Assembly: GCF_016545825.1 (NCBI RefSeq)
Contig: NC_052613.1
Span: 42,638,112 to 42,702,111 of the forward strand
Length of the DNA: 64,000 nt
Direction of reading: 5' to 3'
Source: Eucalyptus grandis
Taxonomy: Eukaryota > Streptophyta > Magnoliopsida > Myrtales > Myrtaceae
The notes beneath the pieces were generated by a model. The model ran no database searches. It saw only the letters and a list, made by a program, of their open reading frames with translations, and had not been told where the DNA came from. Every line of letters begins with the position of its first letter. Within the stretch, counting starts at the first letter, position 1. Made by a program: the position numbers and the translations under genes. This document shows, piece after piece, positions 12,701-22,048 of the stretch.

Positions 12701-13976
12701 AACACGTCAACGCCGACAAATGTTCTCTGCAGATGATTCGGTATGCTGTTAGTCTCTTCACATCATCCAAAATCTTGAACACTTAGAATTGGATATTTTT
12801 ATGAAATTGGCAGGCAGACAAAATTCCATAACAGGTTCTGATCTTCTGCATCTGATGTGTTTTGCCAATTTAAGTAAAGTTATCATCTGCATGAGTAGAT
12901 TATCAACACATCTAGAAGTATGTGAAAAGAAACGAAGACATGCATCTAAATGAGGACAGATCGTCTAAATTATTTTAAAAGTCAAAACAAGCAACATCAA
13001 ACAAGATATCATTTATTCATAACTGTTCATCTTATCCAAGCAAATCACAGGGCTACTAATACACCATGCTCTCATGGTGCGTCTATTGCAAATGGAGGCA
13101 GTTTAAGCTAGATATCATCCCATGTTAAAACCAAGCACAAACACTACCTGAATTGGGGATGCTGTTCCAGGTCGAGTTGTAAACATCAACTGCCATCGAC
13201 CTTCAATTAGATCGGAGCTTGTCTGCAAATAATTACCACCATATCAACATGCCAAACAGGCATAATCATCTTTAAAACCAGTAAAGCAATATGGTTATCT
13301 GCCTAGCTAGCACAATGGACATTCTTAGTGTCGAAAACTACATTCGAGCTTCCGAGCAAAAGTTTCTTCGACAGTGGACTAGTGTGTCATTGCGCACAAA
13401 CAGAAGAAAGAAGTGAAAATAAGCATGTACCGGATCCGGCACTCCTGTCAAAGTCTCCAGAACTGCAACTGCTCGTTCAACATCCTGTCAAAAATTCCGT
13501 TAGAATATTTAAATAATAAGCCACACTTTTATTCAACAACTTAAATTTTTGTAAAAATTGACAGTGATGTCATAAAATCTCGCCAATCCAAAAAGCAAAA
13601 CCCATCAGAAATGAAAAAATCATATTGATCTTGAATCGAGCCAGGCGAACACGAGCCTAACGCGACTTCAACAAGGAAAGAGGTATGAATCGCCGAACTC
13701 GCGGATTACCTGGACCTGCTGCGGAGTGGCAGAGCGACCGCGGCCTTGAATGCCGATGAGAGCTTCGATGAGCTGCGCCTCCGGATCAGTGAACGGGGAG
13801 GCCTCCCTGCTGCTCGCCGACGAGAGAGGAGCGGCAAGGGACGAGGCCGCCGCGACTCGGCTCCGGCGGCACTTGACGGACTTCGTCGGAGAGCAGCGGC
13901 CGAGGGATTGCGGAGCGAGGAGTGTGGGAGACGGCGTGACCGTGTTGAACTGAAGCCCGTGAACGCGGGAAGCCAT
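9704..13976 (-). CDS. PAP12: Plastid-lipid-associated protein / fibrillin, PAP12 (FBN10) type, complete 11-exon gene
   Basis: The gene encodes a chloroplast fibrillin, a lipocalin-like protein of plastoglobules or thylakoids thought to bind lipophilic molecules. Exons, read on the minus strand: 13976-13710, 13484-13431, 13222-13148, 12726-12607, 12101-11910, 11771-11688, 11605-11513, 11190-11137, 11057-10981, 9997-9890, 9785-9704. Every junction is GT-AG and in phase, summing to 1,206 nt, 401 residues plus stop. The N-terminus (MASRVHGLQF, then Arg/Ser-rich) looks like a transit peptide. Family blocks follow: ALIGIQGRGRSATPQQ, DLIEGRWQLMFTTRPGTASP, FDRAAFSIKFLPFKVPYPVP, RLLGDEAKGWLDTTYLS, the repeated ISRG motif and the C-terminal KIRISRGYNNIVFVH. 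Length matches the roughly 400 residues usual for PAP12. No frame break is seen. The promoter is interrupted by a transposon 204 bp upstream of the ATG. Confidence 0.9.
10212..10258. repeat. Short tandem repeat in a fibrillin intron
   Basis: The 16-base word AATGACATCATCCAGC occurs twice, at 10,212 and 10,243, within the long intron between the ninth and tenth exons. Confidence 0.7.
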
Positions 13977-14171
13977 TGGAGGAAGACGTTGGAGGAAAAT
14001 TTGCGAGGCTCGCAGGCGTGCCGGCCTGGCGGATACGCTCCCACGGAGAGAGGGAGGAGCGCCGGGCGGAGAAGCGACACGTGGCCATCGGCCGACCTGA
14101 CACGTGGATGTTGAGATTCTATGTTGATATTGGGTAATCGATACCAGAAAGCAGTGATTTGGAAGTGAACC
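13977..14171. promoter_or_regulatory. Residual proximal promoter / 5' UTR of the fibrillin gene
   Basis: Only about 200 bases separate the fibrillin ATG from the Pack-MULE target duplication. The former upstream promoter should now lie beyond the element, from about 25,931. No clear TATA box is identified. Confidence 0.4.
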
Positions 14172-14180
14172 GGGCCAACT
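14172..14180 (+). repeat. 9-bp target site duplication of the Pack-MULE, left copy
   Basis: GGGCCAACT lies directly outside the left terminal inverted repeat and recurs exactly outside the right one at 25,922-25,930. A nine-base duplication is the hallmark of Mutator-like insertion. Confidence 0.92.
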
Positions 14181-16011
14181 GAGAAAATATTGGGTACCCT
14201 AACAGTGCCACGTCATTCGTGCTCTGAACGATTCACGCGTCGACACCTGTCCTCGGGGCCCGCCACGTCTGCTCTCTTCTCTCCATCTTCTGCGCTTCTT
14301 TCTCTCTCCTCTCTCTTCTCTCTTTTTTCACTCTCTCCCGAATAACTCGGCTGGTGGCTCGGCTCGGCTCGGCTGGACTGGCAGAAGAAAGGACGACTCC
14401 CGCTTAAAATTTCTCTCTTCACTTAAATATTTTGGATTTTCTCTCTCTCCTCGTGGAAGAGCAGACAGAGAACGAGCTGCACTTCCTCTGTTTCGTTCTC
14501 AGCGCATCCGCCTCCGCCCTCTCGTCTAATCTTCCGTCGACGACTTGCTTTCCGCTCTGCTCGGAGCTGGTCCGTCCTGGTCGGTCGTCCGTCATCATCT
14601 TCACTCCGCTGATTCGAAGCTCGTAGAAATCGGAGACGCCGGCGATTTGGTGATGAACACTTGAAGGGAAGGAGCTTCGATCGGAGATGGCGGCCAATCA
14701 TCGCAACGAGGAGAGCGGCGGCTGCGTCGGCGGAAGGGGGAGTCGGTGGTCGTGGAGGGCGGCGTGGAGTGCGGCCGGCCGGGGAGCTTCTTCGAGTACT
14801 GCAGATCGCCAAATGGGTCCGCCGTTTCTCACGGTCCGTACGGTTTCTCCTTCGTTTCTCGTGGTTTTCTCCTCCCGTGTCGTTGAGTGCGGTTTTTGCC
14901 TGGGCCCGGTGGCTCGGGGATTTTGGGGTCGGCCGGGACTGAGATGCCGTGCTTCGGGGTTTGTCTTTTCCGGGCTTTGTCGTCTGTTGTGACGTTCACG
15001 ATTGGAATTGCTGATTTGCGTTTAGTCTTTAGTAGTTCCAATCCGCCGCTTCGTTGCGTGCGTCGGCTTGCACTGACGATTTTTTCTGTTTCGGGTTGTT
15101 TGTTTTTTAACGTCTCTTCGACTTGGATCGCGGAGCCTGACTGTGGATGACTATCAAGGTTGATGTGCAATTCCCTATTTTGAGAGTCTGGGCAGCTCTG
15201 GCCTGTTGATTCGCTCACTAATCGGCTCTCGACTGATGTAGTTTCATTATGTGCATATATCTGATTGAAAGAACTAGAGAAATTTCGAACGTTTGATCCG
15301 TATTGAGGGAAACTTATGGGTACTCATTCTATCAACTGTTAATACATGGACTTATTTTTTTCATATGTGCGTATTTAACTGCACGACCTCAGAGGAACCA
15401 TGTGGAAGCTATGGTCGATGCTGAAGTTCCGACTTGAGCCGTTTCTGCGCCTGTGTCTTCCCTTTTCCTTTTATTCTTCTTTCGAATGTACCGGTTGGAT
15501 TTCTCTGCTAGTTTTCAGCTACTTTGATCAAGTCTCTTTTCTGAAGGGTTTATGATCAGTTCTGATGCAAATGACTTTGCAGGATGGGCCACTAGTTTGT
15601 CTGCTTATGAAAGCGTTGTGGATTCAAATATTCTTTCTTTAATGTTGTTATTGAGATGACTGATGTTGGTCACGGTATGTTGTTCTGTTCTGGCTATTCT
15701 TGCCTCTGGGCATTTCTCTGTTTTTCTTTCAGGTCGTTTGCGAAAAACCATTCTCACCAACTTAGGGCTTTGCTTATTCCCTTTGGCAGAAACTTGGTCG
15801 TGTAAGAAAGCCCAGATTATGAGGCTTGAAATTCTAATCATGTATAATTGCACCAAAAGCAGAGCACACGCAAGATATCATGGGATTGCTCTTTAAATAT
15901 ATTGACATCTTGCACCAGTCTGGCGTTTGCGAGTGGATTTATGACGAGGTATGGATCCAAAATACCTATTTAGGACTATGAGTTGCAAATATGATAAGTT
16001 CAGGATACTAC
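14181..16011 (+). repeat. Left terminal inverted repeat of the Pack-MULE
   Basis: The repeat is 1,831 bases, matching the reverse complement of 24,082-25,921 with a few indels and substitutions. Outer to inner it holds a pyrimidine-rich promoter-like stretch (about 14,270-14,460), a possible first exon with ATG at 14,687 (MAANHRNEESGG), a GC-rich transcribed-looking region, and two peptidase exons (15,583-15,674 and 15,863-15,948). Compared with the right arm it lacks one G near 14,730 and one C near 15,632. The second loss breaks the peptidase frame. Confidence 0.9.
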
Positions 16012-19000
16012 TTGCAGCTCATCCTGTGCAAGAGGACAACCAGATGCTCTCTGGACTCTCTGATGGTCGCCTTGCAATGCCTTTACCTGCATTTTGTTTG
16101 TGGAATCACTTAGTCAAGAATGAGAGAAGCGATTATTGGGCCAAATTTTGGACTTTCAAAAATTTGTTGTAATCAGCAAGAGTTGACCCTTCTTCATCTC
16201 ATACCATTCTTTTAGTGTATTAGGGACTGATGAGCATCTTCGTGAAAATAACTAAAAAAGATAGCTGAGTATCTGAGTGCAGGTTCAATATGTGTCCGAT
16301 TTCCTATAAGTTAAGAAATAAGTTGCACAGTTCTCTATTATACTTGTGTCAATTTGCTATCTGCGGCCTCATTTTGTCATGCATGATTGCCATCAAACTA
16401 GTTTCATTTTCTATCAATAACTGCTGTGATTCCTGGTTAGTTTTAGCACATTCATCAACTGAGGTAAGAGTGGAATGATATACAATGCCTGCATTAACCT
16501 ATAGATTTTTTGCTTGTGGCTATTGGTTAGTCATTTGTTTTTTCTGTCCCATGCCAGCATATAGATACTTTATCTTGCTACAGAAGGCCCCAGCCCACTA
16601 CCCATCCAAGGTTTCTTGAATGTGTTATGAATTATTCTGACTATCTGATTTGTCTGCCTGGGTGAAAGAATCAGCTTCGTTTATGTAGAGAGTTCTGGCC
16701 ATAGGAAAAAAATACACACAGATATATGTACATTTATTTTGTGTGTGTATTTACATACATATACAAATTGGGCATTGATTCGATGCAGAAATATTTCCTT
16801 TTTCACATCCTTATTCCTCCAGTAAGTGGGGTTCTCCATTTACAACATGCTCACTCTTTTTCTGATTTTCTTAAGCTGGAAGTCAGTGGCTATTATCACA
16901 AGTTGCGGGTATTATTGGATACCATCCTGAAAGCAATGGCAGATTTTGCAGTGAAGCCAGAAAGATTTTCTGTGATCAAGGTAATCATGAAATTTATGCT
17001 GCAGAAAGAAGCTTATATCAGTTCCTGTGTATCAATAATCTTTCATACGCTTGGTTGAGGAAATCTAGATAAGTGCAGGCCAGAAGCAGCAACTACTTTT
17101 TATATTTTTTGACTTTTGTTATATGATCTACCAAAACATTTGCATTAGTTCCTGTAAGGACTACAAAATAATTTTTTTGGGGGCGTCAGGACTGCAGAAC
17201 AATAGGAGAAGCATCCTGTTATGTGGGTTCTTTATTGGTGGAAATTGTGGATACTTCTGCTAATTGATCTAAAAGCTCAAGCTATTACGTGAAGGAGTAT
17301 TTTACTGTTTAAATGTTTAAACAACCCCACATGCATAGGCTAAACTTTGACCTAAGACTGAGGCGTGGAAATTGACTATGATTGGGGGGCTCACGAAAGG
17401 TTTGTCAGGACCTATTATAATACCAGGACCATGTAAGTTCAAGCTATTAGATGGAGACATAACTTAAAATTATAAAATTCTAACAAGTTTAATGTATTGA
17501 AATACTCTAAGAAATGTTGATATTATCTTTGCCTTATTCATACTGTCAAAGTGCCATAAACTTGGCAATCCATGTTCTCTTCGAGATCAGATAGCTTGAA
17601 GAAGACCAATTAATTGTGAACTCTGGTCAACTTTTCTCAAGAAGCTTCCACAACATTAGGCAGAAATGCCAATCATTTTGCAGAGTAATGTTTTTATCTG
17701 GTCATATTCGATATCTAATCAGGAAATCTCTTTGTACTTGACTAAGTCGTGAAATTGCAAAGGGTCCAAACACACTTTGCTGATTCAAGCAATACTTCTT
17801 AAAAGAACCGCCACTAGAGCAGTAGCTTCCAGATTGGTTCTGTTATGCTTTGACATAAAATACGTCATAAAGTAATCTTATTCGTCAAGTTTCCTGAGCT
17901 ATGTGCTGGCTGCACCAATTACTATTAAGACTCATCTTTTATTGTCTTCCAGGAGAAGTTGACAAAGAGTTATCAGAATTTCAAGTTTGATGAGCCAAGA
18001 TATCATGCCTCATATTATCGCTCTTTAATATTAAATGACCATTCATGGCCTTGGGAGGAAGATCTAGAAATACTTGAGACTCTTCAGCCTGAAGACCTTT
18101 CTCGGTTTGCACCTACAATACTCTCGAGAGCATTCTTAGAGTGTTAGTGATTTTAGAAGTCGTCCCTTTCTTTTGTAAGTTAACTCTCTCATATTTGAAT
18201 CTTGATCTACTTTTATTTTGTCATCACTTACTAGGGAATATAGAGCATGATGAAGCAGAGTCAATTGTTCATCATGTCGAAGATGTTTTCTTTAATGGTT
18301 CTCATCCTATATGCAAACCTGTGCTCCAATCCAGCTCATGACAAGCAGACTCGTCACACTTGACGAGGTTGTAAATCACGTCTACTCAACTGAAGGCCTA
18401 AACCCAAATGATGAGAATTCTGCATTGCTTCACTATATTCAGGTACTTTTACTCAACAATATTAATGAAAAGAACAAATTTCTGTCCGCATAACTTTGTC
18501 ATGAAATCTTCTGGCCTGTCTTTTGCCTAAATAGACATTCAAGATGACTCCCGACTCTAATGAACTTAATTGGCCTAGGCCACCTTTGGTGACACATTGC
18601 GCATGGTTTACTCCTTGGGGATAGGTTCAACAATTAGAATTGTGCATGGTTTACCCCCTTGGGATGGTTGATTTCTGACACACTTATTCACTTTCAGAAA
18701 GTATATGTTTTTTTTTTTGGTAAAGAAACAAGTAGTCAGAAAGTATATGTTTGTACATTAGCAAAGACAAAAAGTTCATCAGATTACAAGCATTAAAAAT
18801 CATGGAGTAACTCATTTTGGTAGGTCTACTTAGTCTTTTCTGTATGTATTTGATTACAATCCCCATGGATAATTGCAGATCCATCAAGATGACATTACTT
18901 TGAACATACAACTTCAGCTTTTGGCTTTTATTGCAAGTCATGAAGCCTTCCACCAGCTCAGAACAGTTAATCTTAACAGGGTCCAAGGTACATCGACACA

Positions 19001-19776
19001 CGGGTCTTGAGATTTCTTGAGTCTTTCGAAAGTAAACTCCTTAAGATGAGTGAGGTTGATTTCAAGGTGAGTTGTTTCTCCGTGTTCCATCATGAAAATC
19101 ATGTCAGCTTGTCAAATAATCTTTAAACCATTACATCGAACCTGTGGAATTTCTGCCTTTGACAAAGCCATTTAAACACACTAATTGAATCAAAGATGGA
19201 GAAGGACAAGAATTTGTGGGAAGAATCTGAGCGTCACTGGGAAGAGATAACTGATAGAACTTTCCTATTTGATCGAATAGTAACTAAGGTACAAGATATT
19301 GCCTCTCTCTCTCTCTCTCTCTATTGCAGACATCAAATCCTAGTCTTCTCAGTAGTGACTGAGCAAATCGACACTATTTTTCATCTACTATTGGTTTTGC
19401 CTACATTCATCTTCTGCTTGATCTCTTTTTATGGAACTAAAATTGGCAGTATGCCCTTTCCCTCCTCTCAGCTGAAACTGCCTAATTTATCTTCATAAAG
19501 CCGGACATGCAAAGCAACTCACGAAAATTCACTTCGTTTGCATTGGACCAGGTCACAGCATTAAGGAAGCTGGCAAAACAAGAATTGATAGCTTTCTTCA
19601 ACAAGCACATACGAATTGGAGCGCCCAAGAGGAAGGTGCTTAGTGTACGAGTTTATGGGAGCAAGCATTCATCAAATTTTGAAGTGGATAACAATAAAGC
19701 AGTTGGACCAAACACAGTACGAATAGATGACATTTTTAGCTTCAGGGCATCGCAACCTCTTTACGGTTCACATTGA
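15583..19776 (+). pseudogene. Insulin-degrading-enzyme-like (M16 zinc metallopeptidase) gene remnant, left arm
   Basis: Exon pieces match plant IDE-like M16 peptidases in order. They are 15,583-15,674 (GWATSLSAYESVVDSN), 15,863-15,948 (QDIMGLLFKYIDILHQSG), 16,876-16,980 (VSGYYHKLRVLLDTI, FAVKPERFSVIK), about 17,953-18,146 (SYQNFKFDEPRYH, SWPWEEDLEILETL, LSRAFLEC), about 18,236-18,440 (NIEHDEAESIVHHVEDVFF, LNPNDENSALLHYIQ), about 18,880-19,064 (HQDDITLNIQLQLL, FHQLRTV, FESKLLKMSEVDFK), about 19,190-19,288 and 19,552-19,776 (QELIAFFNKHIRIGAP, LSVRVYGS, DDIFSFRASQPLYGS). The N-terminal third with the HxxEH zinc site is absent, as is the segment between the second and third pieces. There are frame breaks near 15,632 and 18,334, and about 30 codons are missing after FHQLRTV. 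It cannot encode an active peptidase. Confidence 0.85.
16012..16875 (+). other. Pack-MULE interior between left arm and captured 3' exons
   Basis: This part is AT-rich intron-like sequence. The peptidase exons expected here (DKI.P..YVV.IASNM and the next ones) are missing from this strand. Some of them occur instead on the minus strand at 22.0-22.9 kb. Confidence 0.5.
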
Positions 19777-20892
19777 AGAGGGTATGAACATATGGAAGTT
19801 CACAGCAAATTCTAAATAAGCTACAGTTGAGGATCTTGGATAATGTACTCCTGAAACATTTCTCCAAAATCTATACTACCACGCCACACTTGCCCTGTGG
19901 CATTTGTACCTTATAGCGTTTTAGTGTTTGGTGTGTGTAAATGACTAAAGGTATTACTTGGGATTTTACTAGACAGCGGAACACAAGAATAGGTGTTTGC
20001 TCCAGCTCAATGTTCCTAACCGAGTGAGCAAAACTGCTGGTGCTGGAATTAGGGTGTAATGCATATACGAATCCATACCATTGAGAGTTTCATAGCAAGA
20101 CAAGCTCATAAACTATGAGAATTTTCAAATTAACGAATGTCCTAGTTGCCAATTCTCCATAAAAAGCATACTTACTCTGCAGTGAAATGCTGGCTCTTCC
20201 CACAATTAAGTACCAGAGGCATCTGGAAATATCGAGAGCTTGGCCCCCTCAGCTCCGTAAAACATTATTCGATTCATGTTGAGGACATCTGCCGAGAGGT
20301 TGCATAACCTCGAAGCATGGGAAAATGCTAGCAAAAGGCCGTGAATTGATGAGACATAGCCTAGATTGCAGTGCAAAAATGCGACGAATGATGTAGTTAT
20401 GGTGCCACGCGATATTGTTCCATTGTCCTCCGTGGTCAATTTGTGGGTGCTGTAGAGCAAATTCTTGTTCTTAAATTAGACAATAGTGCTTGTTTTTTAG
20501 ATCTTGTATTCTAGGAACATTTAGGGCACAACACCATAGCACTTGGGGACAAGAATTATCGATTTGGACATTGTCAAACCGTTAACAAAAGATTGATCGA
20601 GATCGATGAACTGGTCAAGAAAAATGAATTGAGAACAAAATTCATTCATTCAAAATAATGAATCACTACTACGTGAATTATTGATTTAAGCTATCTAGGG
20701 ACCAAATTGAACCAATTGAATGAAGACACAATCTATGTGAAAAAATATGTGAAAAGACAAGAAACAACTTGATTTTTTGGCTTGATGTCTAGGGACAAAA
20801 TTGACAATGGAGACACAATTCGTGTTTGAAAAAATATGCGAGAAGACAGGAAACAGCTCAATTTTTTGGCTGGATGTCTTCCCTATAAACGC
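19777..20892. other. Pack-MULE interior, unassigned
   Basis: An open frame on the minus strand (20,460-20,206, ending IFPDASGT) is not recognised and may be the last exon of another captured gene. Two diverged tandem copies of a roughly 90-base unit lie at 20,697-20,789 and 20,790-20,879, sharing AATATG, GAAGACA and ATTTTTTGGCT words. Confidence 0.4.
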
Positions 20893-21168
20893 TCAAAACA
20901 CATCCCAAATAGAGAAATCTAAACTCTTCCTCACACAACAGAAAAGCATGAGTTCAATAGAGTCGATTCTGAGCCTGTGGTCCGGACGAGGGCCATTGCC
21001 TGTGCTGCCGCTCAAGGAGTGGTGGTGGTGGTGGTGGTGGTGGTTGTCGTCATCGTCGTCATGGTTGGAGGGAGGATGGTAATACAAACGTGCGGTTTGT
21101 GGGCAGTTAGAGTGGAACCTTGCAGCCATCCTCACCCCTAGATCCAGCAATTCCACGTACTTCCCCAT
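20893..21168 (-). CDS. Small plant protein of unknown function (MGKYVE / CPQTAR type), captured in the Pack-MULE
   Basis: The 91-residue frame starts [19 protein letters not shown] and continues [19 protein letters not shown], a His run encoded by a GTG/CAC microsatellite, and a tail with [14 protein letters not shown] recall short plant proteins that open with MGKYVE and carry H-CPQTAR-YYHPP; their function is unknown to me. The frame is intact. A start further up (21,195) is in frame, but the MGKYVE start fits the family. It lies downstream of ALF4-like exons on the same strand and may be a separate capture. Whether it is expressed is unknown. Confidence 0.6.
   Translation of the reverse strand: MGKYVELLDLGVRMAARFHSNCPQTARLYYHPPSNHDDDDDNHHHHHHHHSLSGSTGNGPRPDHRLRIDSIELMLFCCVRKSLDFSIWDVF
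21018..21063. repeat. GTG / GTC trinucleotide microsatellite
   Basis: About nine GTG units are followed by GTC/ATC units. On the minus strand they encode poly-His and poly-Asp in the small captured gene. Confidence 0.85.
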
Positions 21169-21317
21169 GGAGTTACCATAAAGGAAGAGATGCAATTTGT
21201 AATCAGGGCTTTTAAGACATCAAACCTTTGAGAAATTGCAATATCAGCAAGCATCTGGAGACTGGGAAATAATTGCACAACTTAAACAAGAGAGAAACGG
21301 ACTACAAGAGTGACGAG

Positions 21318-21490
21318 CTGTTTAGTGAAGCAAGAGCAGAGGATCCTAAGTCAAAAACACTAACCCTTTCCAGTACATCAAAAGCTTTCTTCCTTAGCAC
21401 AGCATCTGTTTAGTGAAGCAAGAGCAGAGGATCTTAAGTCAAAAACACTAACCCTTTCCAGTACATCAAAAGCTTTCTTCCTTAGCACAT
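21318..21490 (-). repeat. 88-bp tandem duplication over an ALF4-like exon end
   Basis: Copy one is 21,318-21,405 and copy two starts at 21,406. They are almost identical, differing by one base in 'aggatcctaag/aggatcttaag'. The repeat includes the exon 3' end (LRKKAFDVLER) and its splice donor, so the donor is doubled. Confidence 0.85.
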
Positions 21491-21736
21491 CATCCGATGT
21501 GTACATGATGACGTTGTCAATCCCAAGATTTTGCACTTTAATGATAAGTAGAATATACAAAATGAAATGGCACAAAATCAACATCTTTAACTATAATACC
21601 TGCAAGGCAGCAAAATGGCTAGGAACAAATGATGAGAAATCTAGAGTTTCACTCTCACTCTCCTGTGAGATATCTCCTTCTGTGGTGCAAAGCAAGAAGT
21701 CAATGGCATGTTTCTTTAATCTCCAAGGTACAGTAG
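21430..21736 (-). pseudogene. ALF4-like (aberrant lateral root formation 4) exon fragments
   Basis: Two adjacent exons on the minus strand resemble plant ALF4, a protein needed for lateral root initiation. The first (21,736-21,600) reads TVPWRLKKHAIDFLLC and ends with SFVPSHFAALQ before a GT donor. The second (about 21,535-21,430) reads DNVIMYTSDDVLRKKAFDVLER. Order and spacing fit an intron-containing source gene. Only this small portion is present, so it is a captured fragment within the Pack-MULE. Identification is from remembered family motifs and should be confirmed by search. Confidence 0.6.
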
Positions 21737-22048
21737 CTGAACAAAACATGCCTTAGGATGCCAATTGCTTGCCACCTTCTGGTTTGACGAACCCGAATTT
21801 CATTCTTTACAGCATTAAATCCTCCTCAGCATTATGAGCAACAGTTGGTTTGACTACCAACAGTTATGGTGCTGGTCATCATGTCAATAGCAGACCCTGT
21901 TATCAAGCCAATGTAAGATAAACGGCAACATCTCAAGAAGTGTGAAAGTTCAATCACTGGATACATGACCTGATCCAATGTTATGAATGTCAAGATGGTG
22001 AATTAGTTCAAAAAGCCCGCCAAATGGACCTAAGATTGATCAGGCCAC

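Noticed and set aside
14423..14812. 129-residue minus-strand ORF in the left TIR (and its mirror at 25,267-25,677)
   Set aside because: It is antisense to the promoter-like/first-exon region, low in recognisable content, and repeated only because the TIRs are identical.
20206..20460. Minus-strand ORF ending IFPDASGT
   Set aside because: No family is recognised. It may be a captured last exon, but there is no supporting neighbour exon, so it is left unassigned.
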